Notes: generated from the sequence alone by a model not told the origin. Positions 44,509 to 53,942 are shown, numbered from the stretch's first letter. The stretch: 64,000 bases of DNA from REEB76 sp963774895 (GCA_963774895.1 CAVZGN010000002.1:310001-374000), one strand, 5' to 3'. Program-made: numbers and translations.

Positions 44509-45045
44509 TTATTTCAGTTCCTCAATCGTGAGATTATGGTTGGTATAAATACAGATGTCCGCTGCGATGTTAAGCGCGCGCTCGGTGATGGCGCGTGCAT
44601 CCAGTTCGGTGTCGTCCAGCAGGGCACGCGCCGCGGCCTGCGCGTACATGCCGCCGGAGCCGATGGCCATGAGGCCGTGTTCCGGTTCGATGACGTCGCC
44701 GTTGCCGGAGACGATTAGCGAAGTGTTCTTGTCGGCCACGCACAGCAGCGCTTCCAAGCGCCGCAGCATGCGGTCGCTACGCCAGTCCTTGGCCAGTTCC
44801 ACCGCCGCACGCGTCATATTGCCGCTGTGCTTGGTGAGCTTTTCCTCAAAGCGCTCGGTGAGCGTAAAGGCATCAGCGGTCCCGCCGGCGAAACCCGCCA
44901 GCACCTGGTCGTTATACAGGCGCCGCACCTTGCGGGCGTTGGGCTTCATCACGGTATTGCCGATGGTGACCTGGCCGTCACCGCCCATGGCCACGATTTT
45001 GCTGCGTCGCACCGACAGGATCGTGGTGCCGTGGAATTGTTCCAT
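44509..45045 (-). CDS. hslV: HslV (ClpQ), peptidase subunit of HslUV protease
   Basis: A 178-residue Ntn-hydrolase. The catalytic Thr follows a short propeptide: MEQFHG is removed to expose TTILSVRR (Thr7). Gly/Ser residues around GDGQVTIGN and GSGGMYAQAAARAL fit the family. I take ATG 45045, with AAGGA 9 bases upstream; a TTG three codons earlier is also open. HslV dodecamers pair with HslU hexamers to degrade unfolded proteins during heat stress. Confidence 0.95.
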   Translation of the reverse strand: MEQFHGTTILSVRRSKIVAMGGDGQVTIGNTVMKPNARKVRRLYNDQVLAGFAGGTADAFTLTERFEEKLTKHSGNMTRAAVELAKDWRSDRMLRRLEALLCVADKNTSLIVSGNGDVIEPEHGLMAIGSGGMYAQAAARALLDDTELDARAITERALNIAADICIYTNHNLTIEELK

Positions 45046-45084
45046 GTCTGTCAATCCTTATTCAACCAGCGGGGTGAGCGTTTC

Positions 45085-45113
45085 ATTCTAATCCAACAGC
45101 AATGCGGTGCCAC
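45085..45113 (-). promoter_or_regulatory. Candidate sigma-70 promoter of hslV
   Basis: On the minus strand GTGGCA (45113-45108, 4 of 6 to consensus) and TAGAAT (45090-45085, 5 of 6) are separated by 17 bases, 40 bases before the hslV ATG. No sigma-32 consensus was recognised. xerC ends 101 bases upstream, so hslV may have this start in addition to operon read-through. Confidence 0.35.
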
Positions 45114-45146
45114 ACGGTGAGTAATCCGCAGTATCGGGTATCTAAG

Positions 45147-46049
45147 CTATTTCTTCTTGTGGGCGCGCGGATGCGCCTGATCGTATATGCGGGCCAGGTG
45201 TTGGAAATCAAGGTGGGTATAGATCTGGGTGGTGCTGATGTTGGCGTGGCCCAGGAGTTCCTGCACGGCGCGCAGGTCGCCGCTGGATTCCAGCAGATGG
45301 CTGGCGAAGGAATGCCGGAACAGATGCGGATGTACGCCCTGCTGCACGCCCTGGGCGATGCCCCAGCGCTTGAGTCGCATCTGCAGCGTGCGCGGGCTGA
45401 GGCGCCCGCCCCGGGGACCGGTGAACAAGGCGGTATCTTCCGGTTTGGCCAGTTGCGCGCGCAGCTTGAGCCAGTCGGCCAGCGCCGCCAGCGCCTTCCG
45501 GCCCACCGGCACGATGCGGGTCTTGGAGCCTTTACCGGTAGCCCGCACCGTGGCATCGCGCAAATCCACGTCGTGCAGATCCAGTGAGATCAGTTCCGCG
45601 AGCCGCAGACCCGACGAATACAACAGCTCCATGATGGCGCGGTCACGGACCGCCTGCGGAGCGTCGCCGCGGATCTCCAGTAGCTGCGACATCTGATCCG
45701 CATCCAAGGTCTCGGGCAAATGCCGCGGTAATTTGGGCGCGCTGATGCCATTCGCGGGATTGTTGCGGCTCGCGCCTTCGCGCAGCAGATAATTGTAGAA
45801 ACTGCGGATTGCCGCCAGCAGCCGTTGCAGGCTGCGGGGCGAGAGTCCGGCACGGTGGCGCGCGCCCACGAAGGCCCGCACATGATGGATGTCCACCGCG
45901 TTCCAGTCGGCGATGTGCTGCTGTTCGCAGTACTGCCGGAAGCTTTCGAGATCGTGCTGGTAACCGGCGGCCGTATGCGGCGAGAGCCGGCGTTCGTGGG
46001 CCAGATGTCCGAGGAAGTTTTTGATCCAGTCGGCGAAAGCCGTGGTCAT
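45147..46049 (-). CDS. xerC: Site-specific tyrosine recombinase XerC
   Basis: The 300-residue recombinase works with XerD at dif to resolve chromosome dimers. A SAM-like core-binding domain (about 5-90) precedes the catalytic domain. The catalytic set is complete: Arg in SSGLRLAEL, Lys in GKGSKTR, His and Arg in HLFRHSFASHLL, His in LGHANIS and Tyr in QIYTHLD. Start overlaps the DUF484 stop by 4 bases. Conserved place after dapF and the DUF484 gene supports XerC rather than a mobile integrase. Confidence 0.95.
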   Translation of the reverse strand: MTTAFADWIKNFLGHLAHERRLSPHTAAGYQHDLESFRQYCEQQHIADWNAVDIHHVRAFVGARHRAGLSPRSLQRLLAAIRSFYNYLLREGASRNNPANGISAPKLPRHLPETLDADQMSQLLEIRGDAPQAVRDRAIMELLYSSGLRLAELISLDLHDVDLRDATVRATGKGSKTRIVPVGRKALAALADWLKLRAQLAKPEDTALFTGPRGGRLSPRTLQMRLKRWGIAQGVQQGVHPHLFRHSFASHLLESSGDLRAVQELLGHANISTTQIYTHLDFQHLARIYDQAHPRAHKKK

Positions 46050-46750
46050 CCCGGCAGCAGCGGCTGAATGGCCGCCGTCACCAGTTCGCCGATGCGCGCC
46101 AGGAAGGCGGTGCCGAGCGTCGGGCCGAAGCGCTCGGCCTCGTGGCTGCCAACGGCCAGGATGCCGAGTTTGCCGTGGTCGCCCAGCGGCACCAGCGCGA
46201 TGGAAGCGGTGCGGTCCGCTTGTTCACCGAACAGGAATTCCAGTTGCGGTGCGCGCAGACGCCCGACGTAGGCCTTGCCGGCTTTGAGGAATTCGCGGAA
46301 CTGTTCCAGTCCCGGATCATCGCGCTGCAACCAGCGTGCCGGACCGGCATCCAGATCTTTGGCTTGGTCGTGGATCAGGAACAGGCTGACCTCGTCGGCG
46401 CCGAAACGGTTGCGCAATTCTTCCTGCGCGGAATACAGGCGCTCCGCCAGTGTGCCGCCTTCAAGTAACGCCAGTGCCAGACGGTGGATGCGTTCGATCA
46501 GCGCATCGTTGGCGCGCGCCACTTCGATCATGTCCACCAGCTTGCGTTCCATCTGGCGATATTGCTGACGCAGCACTTCCACCTGGCGTTCAATCAGCGA
46601 CACCGCCTGTCCGCTGGCATGCGGCACCTTCAGTTTGGTAAGTACTTCGGTATGGTTTTCGAAGAAATCCGGGTGGGTGATGAGGTAGTCGGTGACCGTC
46701 TGCTCCAGGTCACTCATATCACGCAAGCCGGTTTTATGCTCGATGCTCAT
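46046..46750 (-). CDS. DUF484 protein between dapF and xerC
   Basis: A 234-residue protein with an N-terminal helix pair holding YLITHPDFFENH (about 22-33), a coiled coil (about 50-85) and a C-terminal GAF-like domain (about 95-225). The family is constantly found between dapF and xerC in proteobacteria, but its role is unknown. ATG 46750 overlaps the dapF stop in an ATGA; ATG 46717 is an internal alternative. Overlaps at both ends suggest coupled translation. Confidence 0.92.
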   Translation of the reverse strand: MSIEHKTGLRDMSDLEQTVTDYLITHPDFFENHTEVLTKLKVPHASGQAVSLIERQVEVLRQQYRQMERKLVDMIEVARANDALIERIHRLALALLEGGTLAERLYSAQEELRNRFGADEVSLFLIHDQAKDLDAGPARWLQRDDPGLEQFREFLKAGKAYVGRLRAPQLEFLFGEQADRTASIALVPLGDHGKLGILAVGSHEAERFGPTLGTAFLARIGELVTAAIQPLLPG

Positions 46751-47577
46751 AGGTTGATGGTCCCATCATAGACCCGGTTGGCCGGACCGCTCATCCACAT
46801 GGATTCGCCCTCTCCCTGCCAGCTTATCATGAGACGGCCGCCGCGCAGGGCCACTTCCACGTCCGCGTCCAGCCAGCCGGCCAGCCGGCCCCAGACCATA
46901 GTGGCGCAGGCGCCGGTTCCACAGGCCAGTGTCTCGCCGGTGCCGCGTTCGAACACGCGCAGCTTCACGTGGGTGCGGTCCAGCCACTGGGCGAAATTCA
47001 CATTGGTGCGCTTGGGGAAACGCGGATGGTGTTCGATTCTGGGCCCGAGATCAGCCACCGGCGCGATGTCCACATCCGGCATGTCCAGGATGGCATGCGG
47101 GTTGCCGACGGACACGGCACCGATCTCATAGGTGACGCCGTCCACTTCCAGCGCATAGGTGAGGGCGCACTCACGGGCCTGGAACGGGATACGCGCCGGC
47201 TCGAAGGTAGGCACACCCATGTTCATGCGTACGTTGGCGATGTCGCGCACGTCCGCTTGCAGGTCGCCACCCAGAGTCTCAAGGGTGAAATTCTTTTTGG
47301 CCACCCGCCCGGCTTCAACCAGGAAGCGGCTTACGCAGCGTGCACCGTTGCCGCATTGCTCCACCTCGCCGCCGTCGGCGTTGTAGATGCGGAACGCTGC
47401 CGCATGCGCAGGATCCTTGGCTTTGCCGATGACCAGCAGCTGGTCGAAGCCGATGCCGGTACGCCGGTCGGCGAGTTTCTGCACGGTGGCGTTATCCAGT
47501 GGCAGGGGCCGCTGCATGGCGTCGATCACCATGAAATCGTTACCGAGCCCCTCCATCTTGCTGAATGCGACTTTCAC
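46747..47577 (-). CDS. dapF: Diaminopimelate epimerase
   Basis: This 276-residue PLP-independent racemase converts LL- to meso-diaminopimelate for lysine and peptidoglycan. The two catalytic cysteines are in EQCGNGARC (first Cys, about 75) and LACGTGACA (about 219). GNDFMVID and VSVGNPHA are typical. It starts the conserved dapF-DUF484-xerC block. The preceding small membrane-protein gene ends only 16 bases upstream on the same strand. Confidence 0.96.
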   Translation of the reverse strand: MKVAFSKMEGLGNDFMVIDAMQRPLPLDNATVQKLADRRTGIGFDQLLVIGKAKDPAHAAAFRIYNADGGEVEQCGNGARCVSRFLVEAGRVAKKNFTLETLGGDLQADVRDIANVRMNMGVPTFEPARIPFQARECALTYALEVDGVTYEIGAVSVGNPHAILDMPDVDIAPVADLGPRIEHHPRFPKRTNVNFAQWLDRTHVKLRVFERGTGETLACGTGACATMVWGRLAGWLDADVEVALRGGRLMISWQGEGESMWMSGPANRVYDGTINL

Positions 47578-47593
47578 GTTTTCGTATGCCTGC

Positions 47594-48013
47594 TCAGGAT
47601 TTTGACAACTGATTCTTGTAGCCCGCGATCTGTACCCAATAGATGATCCAGCAGATCAGGGCTGCGGGAGCCGCCAACAGATTGATCAGAGGGATGATCG
47701 ACACTATATACAGGATACACATAGCGAGTCCCACGCCGTAGCCGAAGCCCTGTGCCTGTAAATTCCGAGCGGAAAACTCCGCCTGCAGGGAATCCCGTAT
47801 CTTGGTGACCACGATGAAATTCCACACCAAGTTAAACAATGGTATGAGCAACAGGAACACCAGCCCCGGCGTTAGCCGGCGGTTCTGCGGCGAAACGGCA
47901 TTCAGCGTATTCATCAAGGTAATCAGGTAGAGAATAAAGACGACGAGGACGATGATCCAGATTCCTAGGCGCCAGCCGGCAAATAGCATCGCAGGTGAGT
48001 GCATGTAATCCAT
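47594..48013 (-). CDS. Four-span membrane protein, DUF4328-like
   Basis: A 139-residue integral membrane protein with four spans (about 13-35, 48-70, 90-108 and 110-130). A conserved-looking loop, IRDSLQAEFSARN, lies between spans 2 and 3. AGGGGATAT precedes ATG 48013. It is the first gene before dapF in the leftward unit and divergent from ubiD. No known activity; the resemblance to DUF4328 rests on length and span layout only. Confidence 0.75.
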   Translation of the reverse strand: MDYMHSPAMLFAGWRLGIWIIVLVVFILYLITLMNTLNAVSPQNRRLTPGLVFLLLIPLFNLVWNFIVVTKIRDSLQAEFSARNLQAQGFGYGVGLAMCILYIVSIIPLINLLAAPAALICWIIYWVQIAGYKNQLSKS

Positions 48014-48177
48014 GTGTATATCCCCTGATTTGTTTGTTAATGAAAATTGTCCGTGTATTCAACAGCAGACACGGTAGACTAAGTATTGACCGAAGATAAC
48101 CGATTTGCCAGTAGCATTATGCTTCATGGCGCGGCATATCATATATATAGCGTCCTCCTTGAACACCGAGTAATTCC

Positions 48178-49644
48178 ATGAAATACCAAGATCTGCGCGA
48201 CTTCCTGACGCAGCTGCAAAAACAGGGCGAACTTAAGCGTGTGCGCGCGAGCGTGGATCCATATCTCGAAATCACCGAAATTTGTGACCGCACGCTTAAA
48301 AGCGCCGGCCCCGCCTTGCTGTTTGAGAAACCCAAGGGCCATTCGATACCGGTGCTCGGCAACCTGTTCGGCACGCCACGACGGGTGGCGTTGGGCATGG
48401 GCCAGGATTCAGTCTCCGCCTTGCGGGAGGTCGGTCAACTGCTGGCTATGCTGCGGGAACCGGAACCGCCCAAGGGCTTGAAGGATGCCTGGGAAAAATT
48501 CGGCGTATTCAAACAGGTGTTCAAAATGCCACCCAAGGAAGTGCGCAAGGCGGCCTGCCAGGAAAACCGGTTTGCCGGCAAAGACGTGGATCTGAACATG
48601 TTCCCGATCCAGACTTGCTGGCCCGGTGACGTCGGCCCACTCATCACCTGGGGGCTCACGGTCACCAAAGGTCCACACAAGCAGCGCCAGAATCTCGGCA
48701 TCTACCGCCAGCAGCTGTTCGGGCGTAACAAACTCATCATGCGCTGGCTGGCGCATCGCGGCGGTGCCCAGGATTTCCGCGACTGGCAGCAGCTACATCC
48801 GGGCGAAGCATTCCCGGTGGCCGTGGCGCTAGGCGCCGACCCCGCCACGATTCTCGCTGCAGTGACACCGGTGCCGGATAACCTGTCCGAGTTCGCTTTC
48901 GCTGGACTGCTGCGCGGCGCGCGCACCGAGGTGGTGAAGTGCGTAAGCTGCGATCTAATGGTGCCGGCCAGCGCCGAGATCGTGCTGGAAGGTTACATCA
49001 AGCCCGGTGAGATGGCGGATGAAGGCCCGTTCGGCGACCACACCGGTTATTACAACGATGTGGAAAAATTCCCGGTGTTCACCGTCACCCATATCAGCCA
49101 TCGGGATAATCCGATTTACCACAGCACCTACACCGGCCGGCCGCCGGACGAACCGGCGGTGCTGGGGCTGGCGCTCAATGAAGTGTTCGTGCAGATCCTG
49201 CAGAAACAGTTCCCCGATATCGTGGATTTCTACCTGCCGCCGGAAGGCTGTTCCTACCGCGTCGCCTGCGTGAGCATGAAGAAGCAGTACCCCGGCCATG
49301 CCAAGCGCGTGATGTTCGGCATCTGGAGTTTCCTGCGCCAGTTCATGTACACCAAGTTCATCATCGTCACCGATGAGGACGTCAACGTACGCGACTGGCA
49401 CGACGTGATCTGGGCTGTGTGTACCCGCATGGACCCGGCACGGGATTGCACCCTCGTCGAGAACACCCCCATCGATTATCTGGACTTCGCCTCGCCGGTC
49501 TCGGGATTGGGCTCCAAGATCGGCCTCGATGCCACCAACAAGTGGCCCGGGGAGACTGGACGTCAATGGGGCCGGCCGATCGCCATGAGCGCCGAGGTGA
49601 AGCAGCGGGTGGACGCTATGTGGAAGAGCCTGGGTATCGGCTGA
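48178..49644 (+). CDS. ubiD: UbiD, prenylated-FMN-dependent decarboxylase
   Basis: A 488-residue enzyme that decarboxylates 3-octaprenyl-4-hydroxybenzoate in ubiquinone synthesis. Key motifs are NLGIYRQQ (prFMN and metal binding), the catalytic Glu region ADEGPFGDHTGYY and a C-terminal KIGLDATNKWPGE. It needs prFMN from UbiX, which is not in this window. AGGATTGCC-like leaders are absent, but ATG 48178 matches the family start MKYQDLRDFL. It stands alone, divergent from the dapF unit. Confidence 0.95.
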   Translation: MKYQDLRDFLTQLQKQGELKRVRASVDPYLEITEICDRTLKSAGPALLFEKPKGHSIPVLGNLFGTPRRVALGMGQDSVSALREVGQLLAMLREPEPPKGLKDAWEKFGVFKQVFKMPPKEVRKAACQENRFAGKDVDLNMFPIQTCWPGDVGPLITWGLTVTKGPHKQRQNLGIYRQQLFGRNKLIMRWLAHRGGAQDFRDWQQLHPGEAFPVAVALGADPATILAAVTPVPDNLSEFAFAGLLRGARTEVVKCVSCDLMVPASAEIVLEGYIKPGEMADEGPFGDHTGYYNDVEKFPVFTVTHISHRDNPIYHSTYTGRPPDEPAVLGLALNEVFVQILQKQFPDIVDFYLPPEGCSYRVACVSMKKQYPGHAKRVMFGIWSFLRQFMYTKFIIVTDEDVNVRDWHDVIWAVCTRMDPARDCTLVENTPIDYLDFASPVSGLGSKIGLDATNKWPGETGRQWGRPIAMSAEVKQRVDAMWKSLGIG

Positions 49645-49843
49645 CTACAGAAATTTACGCACAGGCTATCCAAAACCCCGCCCGAGTCTGAGCTGACCCA
49701 AAGCCACTGCCGCCGCCATGACCATCTAGTTTGCTGGTTTAGACGCTAAAATTCGCCCCTATTCCCCAGACCGCCTTATACTGGATATGAATAAAAAGGA
49801 CGGGAAACACATAAACACATCGGGAAAATAGTAAGGAGGACGC

Positions 49844-50485
49844 ATGCGTACCATCATGGTGTTGAATGCCAAGGGGGGCGTCGGCAAGAGCACGCTGGCC
49901 ACCAGCATCGCCGGTTACTTCGCCAGCAATTGGGACGCGGTGGTGAGCCTCGCGGACTATGACCCCCAGGCCTCGAGTCTCGACTGGCTGGCGCGGCGTC
50001 CGCCGGAGCGTGACAAGATCCATGGCGTGGACGCCCACAAGCATGGTCTGACACACCTGGATCGCCACACGGATTTCCTGATCGAGGACGCGCCCGCTCG
50101 CGCCCATGGCAGTGAACTCACCCAGTTCGTGCGTCACGCCGAAACCCTCATCGTGCCGGTGCTGCCGTCCCCGATCGATATCAACGCTGCGGCCAAGTTC
50201 ATCAAGGAGCTGCTGGATGTGGGCAAGGTGGAACGCAAGGAAGTGAAAGTGGCAGTGGTGGCCAACCGGGTGCGCGAGAATCTGCTGATTTACGACGAAC
50301 TGGAAAAATTCCTCGACACCCTCAAGGTGCCGGTGATCGCACGCCTGCGCGAAACCCAGAACTATATACGTGCGTATTCACGCGGCCTCGGCATTCATGA
50401 ATTGCCGGAATACCTCTCATGGCCGGATCAGGAGCAGTGGGAGCCGCTAGTGAAGTGGATGGAATCCAAGCGCAGCCAACCGTGA
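49844..50485 (+). CDS. Orphan ParA/MinD-family ATPase
   Basis: The 213-residue ATPase has a deviant Walker A KGGVGKST (about 10-17, both lysines present) and a switch-I-like DYDPQASSLDW. The Walker B/switch-II region reads LIEDAPARAHG, so the usual DTPP is EDAPA. AAGGAGG sits at ideal distance before ATG 49844. No parB, minE or partner gene is adjacent. It could position a cargo protein; chromosome partition is not implied. A TATACT element lies about 70 bases upstream. Confidence 0.88.
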   Translation: MRTIMVLNAKGGVGKSTLATSIAGYFASNWDAVVSLADYDPQASSLDWLARRPPERDKIHGVDAHKHGLTHLDRHTDFLIEDAPARAHGSELTQFVRHAETLIVPVLPSPIDINAAAKFIKELLDVGKVERKEVKVAVVANRVRENLLIYDELEKFLDTLKVPVIARLRETQNYIRAYSRGLGIHELPEYLSWPDQEQWEPLVKWMESKRSQP

Positions 50486-50523
50486 ATATTTACTGAACAT
50501 AGTTACGCCGAACATCATCAACA

Positions 50524-51042
50524 CTAGGGCATCTTCTTCTCGTATCCCTGTGCCATCGGATACCAGTGAAGCTTATCCATTGAATATTCCTCCCGGTATT
50601 CGATGCTATCCAGCGCCGTGAAGACGTTGATCACGCGGAAATAAGTAGTCTTGCCTTTTTCTTTCGTCTCCCAAGGGAAGGTCCAGACATTGCCGTGGAT
50701 GATGAGCTTGCTTGTTTGGACGTCATCGTCACCGGCAACTATGGGATAGACGGTATAAGTATTGTTCTTGGCATCATAGGTATAGATCAGTAAGGCTTTG
50801 GATTTCCCGCTGATGTATTGGTTGCAGGCGTAATAATCGCCGCTCCGCCAGCAATCATTTTTGATGATTGCTGAATCCTTGCCAGCCTTGCTGAAAGGGG
50901 TGACGAAGTGGCCGGTTTCGGTTTTCCAGGTGCCGGCATAAGCAGCAAGCTTGTCGAGCCCTGTCGGAACAGGCGTTGCGTGTGTCTCACCAGCGAGAAT
51001 TGCGAATGCAGCCACTGCAACAATCATGCTGACTTTATTCAT
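50524..51042 (-). CDS. Exported lipocalin-like protein (DUF1579-type), unknown function
   Basis: A 172-residue protein with a signal peptide ending near THATPV (about 23). The mature part opens LDKLAAYAGTWKTE, the GxW pattern seen at the start of small lipocalin-like barrels. An internal Cys pair (NDCWRSGDYYACNQ) may form a disulfide. Its start overlaps the end of the ClC gene by 8 bases on the same strand. I see no ligand motif. Confidence 0.75.
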   Translation of the reverse strand: MNKVSMIVAVAAFAILAGETHATPVPTGLDKLAAYAGTWKTETGHFVTPFSKAGKDSAIIKNDCWRSGDYYACNQYISGKSKALLIYTYDAKNNTYTVYPIVAGDDDVQTSKLIIHGNVWTFPWETKEKGKTTYFRVINVFTALDSIEYREEYSMDKLHWYPMAQGYEKKMP

Positions 51043-52384
51043 GGAACGTTCCCGTCTGTTTTTCTATATTTTCGTTCGCTGGGCTAGGGGTCTGTTTCTC
51101 GGGTTTCAGAGGTAACGATGTGCCGATGAATTCTTCTGCCAGAGACCAGTAGACCGGCTTGCGGCACACAAGCTTCGATGCGCCCAGGGCGATGAAGGCA
51201 GCTGCCATGATCGGGAATACCATCGCCTGATCATTTACCATTTCCATGACGATGACAGTGGCGGTGAGCGGCGTCTGCACCACACCGGTGAAATAACCCA
51301 CCATGCCCAACAGTACCACGGAAGCGGCCGGCGCATAGGGGATGAACGGAGCCAGGTCCGCGCCGAGACCCGCACCGGCGGATAGTGAGGGAGAAAAGAT
51401 ACCACCGGGAATGCCGCTGTAATAGGACACCAAATTCACCAGCATTTTGTAGAACGGAAAGCCCACGCCTATATCGAGGTCGCCGGTCAACACGTGGCGC
51501 GCCTGATCATAGCCAGTACCGTAGGAGCTGCCTTTGGACAGCAAGCCGACGATGGCGATCACTAATCCGCAGGCGATGGCGATCGCCCACCAGTATTTCC
51601 CAAACAAAGGCCGTAAACGGCGCATGCCGTTTACCAGAAACTGGCTGAACAGTCCTCCCAACAGACCGCCGATGATTCCGCATACCGGCACTGCAATCCA
51701 GCCATCCAGGTGGGTAAAGCTGGTGCTGGTCACGCCGAAGTAACTGTAGTTACCCAGCACTCCCAGGGCCACGATACCGGCGATGATCACTGCCAAAAGC
51801 AGCATACCGGTGGCTTTCTCCTCGTAGAAACGCGCCATTTCCTCGATGGCAAAGATAATGCCGGCTATGGGTGTGTTGAAAGCCGCCGCAATTCCTGCCG
51901 CGCCTCCCGCCGTGATTAATCCATGACGCAAATAGCTCGGCGGGAAACGCGTGAAGCGCCCCAGCGAAAACATGATGGAGGCGCCGATGTGCACCGTCGG
52001 CCCCTCGCGTCCGATGGAGGCGCCGCCTAGAAAACCCAGCAGCGTCAGGAATATCTTGCCAACAGCGATACGTAACGACAGCAGCTTGTGGCGCAAACCT
52101 TGGTCATCAGTGCGCAGCGCTGCAATCGCCTGTGGAATACCGCTGCCCTGGGTCCCGGGGAATACGTAACGGGTGAGAAAGCTCACCACCAATAACGTGA
52201 CGGGTGCCAGCAGCAATGACCACCAGCGGGAATGGGCGATGATTTGATCATGCAGCGACATTACCCAGTTGCTGGCGAGGGTGAAACCGGCGGCGATGGC
52301 GCCCACAGCGAAGGCACCCGACCAGAAAATCAGACGGGTTTTCCAGTCTTTGACCGAGAGATAGCCAAACAGACGGCGCGGCAT
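51035..52384 (-). CDS. ClC-family chloride channel/transporter
   Basis: A 449-residue membrane protein with the ClC selectivity motifs GSGIPQ, GREGPTVHIG (including the gating Glu) and GGIFSPSLSAGAGLG. About 17 helices and re-entrant loops are expected. The gating glutamate is kept, consistent with H+/Cl- exchange or gated conductance. There is no CBS domain, and the C-terminal 35 residues are polar. It may help in acid or osmotic stress; the substrate could also be another anion. Confidence 0.92.
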   Translation of the reverse strand: MPRRLFGYLSVKDWKTRLIFWSGAFAVGAIAAGFTLASNWVMSLHDQIIAHSRWWSLLLAPVTLLVVSFLTRYVFPGTQGSGIPQAIAALRTDDQGLRHKLLSLRIAVGKIFLTLLGFLGGASIGREGPTVHIGASIMFSLGRFTRFPPSYLRHGLITAGGAAGIAAAFNTPIAGIIFAIEEMARFYEEKATGMLLLAVIIAGIVALGVLGNYSYFGVTSTSFTHLDGWIAVPVCGIIGGLLGGLFSQFLVNGMRRLRPLFGKYWWAIAIACGLVIAIVGLLSKGSSYGTGYDQARHVLTGDLDIGVGFPFYKMLVNLVSYYSGIPGGIFSPSLSAGAGLGADLAPFIPYAPAASVVLLGMVGYFTGVVQTPLTATVIVMEMVNDQAMVFPIMAAAFIALGASKLVCRKPVYWSLAEEFIGTSLPLKPEKQTPSPANENIEKQTGTFHE

Positions 52385-52650
52385 GTCAGTCGCAGGTTTC
52401 GCTTAGTAGATGGGTTGGACGGCGGATATCGTATCACTGCCGGTTATAGGCTGAATACCACCGTACCGAATTTCTTATGCTGGTGTTTTGCCAGCAATTA
52501 TCCTGTCTGTTACCATCATTTATCGGCAGCAAATTTCCTGTAACCCTATCACTGTTGCATTCCATTATTTCGGTAGGCACTGCCAAAAACCCAGGCGTCA
52601 GTCATGGCTGTTGGTTAAATACCGTCTAGCACGTATATTTTCTGGATATC
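52385..52650. other. Divergent intergenic region, no gene seen
   Basis: These 266 bases separate the leftward ClC gene from the rightward copper-delivery genes. I find no convincing coding frame, hairpin terminator or tRNA. The sequence is relatively AT-rich after 52480, as expected for promoters, but I cannot pick a secure -35/-10 pair. Confidence 0.5.
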
Positions 52651-53505
52651 ATGTATTCATTCATAAAATGGCTGGCACCCTGGGAATTCTCGCCCGCCGT
52701 TCTGGCGGCGAGCCTACTGTTTTGCGGTCTTTACCTAGCAGGCATGTTGGCACGCCGGCGCGCCGGTTTGCACACAGGTTTCTGGCGCAATTGCTCATTC
52801 TTCACCGGCGTGGTCCTGGCATACATCGTCCTGCAGACACACTTCGATTATTACGCCCAGCATATGTTCTGGATCCATCGTCTCCAGCACCTGGTGCTGC
52901 ACCATCTGGCACCATTCCTTATCATGCTGACTGTGCCGCAAATTGTGATGGCGAGCGGTATCCCACAGCACTTGAGGCGGCCGTTGATTTCGTTGTGGCG
53001 TAACCGCGCCGTGCAGGCAGTTTATCGCTTCATTCAGCAGCCATTATTGGCGACCTTTGTGTTTGTTGGGTTGATTTATTACTGGCTGATGCCGTCCGTA
53101 CACTTCAAAGCCATGCTCGATGTCTCACTCTATAACGTCATGAACTGGAGCATGCTGCTGGACGGATTGTTGTTCTGGTGGCTGATCCTTGATCCGCGCT
53201 CACCTGAAGAGGGCGCGCGCACCGGATTCGGCACACGCTTGTTGCTGCTGTGGGCCATCATGATTCCGCAGATTATGCTGGGTTCCTACATCGCCCTCAG
53301 TCACAGTGATCTGTTCACGGTGTATGCGATCTGTGGACGCATCTGGCCCATAAGCCCGATCACCGACCAACAAATCGGTGGTCTGATTACCTGGATACCC
53401 TCCTGCATGATGAGCGTAGTGGCGGCACTCATCGTATTCGGCCGTTGGTTTCGACGCGGGCGGGCATACCACAGCGTTGCTCAAACGACGGTATCCTTGA
53501 CCTGA
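52651..53505 (+). CDS. CtaG-like (Caa3_CtaG) cytochrome oxidase assembly membrane protein
   Basis: A 284-residue protein with seven predicted spans. Its His-rich motifs MFWIHRLQHLVLHHLAP (about 72-88) and a Met-rich span fit the Caa3_CtaG family, needed for copper-containing oxidase assembly. ATG 52651 is used, without a strong ribosome site. It leads a three-gene set with a PCuAC chaperone and a Sco protein, which strongly supports a role in copper delivery to an oxidase CuA or CuB site. Confidence 0.88.
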   Translation: MYSFIKWLAPWEFSPAVLAASLLFCGLYLAGMLARRRAGLHTGFWRNCSFFTGVVLAYIVLQTHFDYYAQHMFWIHRLQHLVLHHLAPFLIMLTVPQIVMASGIPQHLRRPLISLWRNRAVQAVYRFIQQPLLATFVFVGLIYYWLMPSVHFKAMLDVSLYNVMNWSMLLDGLLFWWLILDPRSPEEGARTGFGTRLLLLWAIMIPQIMLGSYIALSHSDLFTVYAICGRIWPISPITDQQIGGLITWIPSCMMSVVAALIVFGRWFRRGRAYHSVAQTTVSLT

Positions 53506-53516
53506 ACGGAGGCTCT

Positions 53517-53942
53517 ATGCAAAGAATGTATTTGGGATTACTGCTGTTACTCACTTGCCTGCCGGCATTCGCCGGTAATATCACTGTCACCGGCGCCTGG
53601 CTGCGGCTGTTGCCGGGTGACCTGCCACTCGCCGGTTATGCCCGTGTCACCAACGCCAGTGGCCATGCGCTGACTTTGATCGGCGCAAGCAGTCCGGCGT
53701 TCTCTGATGTGCAATTGCATCGTAGCGTGGTACACGATGGCATGGATGAAATGCTGCACCTTGATGCGATAAAAATCGAAGCGGGGAAAACACTGGATTT
53801 CGCTCCCGGCGGATATCACCTGATGCTGTTCGATCGCAGGCACCCATTGCACACCGGCCAGCATGTTTCAGTGACCCTGAAATTCACGGATGGTACCCAG
53901 TACACGGCTGACTTCGTTGTAAAAGGCGCAACCGGACAATGA
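53517..53942 (+). CDS. Periplasmic copper chaperone PCu(A)C
   Basis: A 141-residue protein with a signal peptide ending in AFAGN (about 19). The Cu(I) site is the set of His and Met in LHRSV, DEMLHL and GGYHLML, matching the H-M-HxM arrangement of the family. ATG 53517 follows ACGGAGG. The stop overlaps the Sco start in an ATGA. PCu(A)C and Sco work together to insert copper into the CuA centre. Confidence 0.92.
   Translation: MQRMYLGLLLLLTCLPAFAGNITVTGAWLRLLPGDLPLAGYARVTNASGHALTLIGASSPAFSDVQLHRSVVHDGMDEMLHLDAIKIEAGKTLDFAPGGYHLMLFDRRHPLHTGQHVSVTLKFTDGTQYTADFVVKGATGQ

Noticed and set aside
44440..44718. Plus-strand frame across the hslV 3' end and the gap
   Set aside because: Most of it is antisense to hslV and it lacks a ribosome site.
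45147..46049. Tyrosine recombinase as evidence of an integrated element
   Set aside because: The gene order dapF-DUF484-xerC is the chromosomal XerC locus; no attachment-site duplication or phage genes are near.
52488..53003. Plus-strand frame overlapping the CtaG-like gene
   Set aside because: It is out of frame with the clear seven-span protein and its product is low-quality basic sequence.
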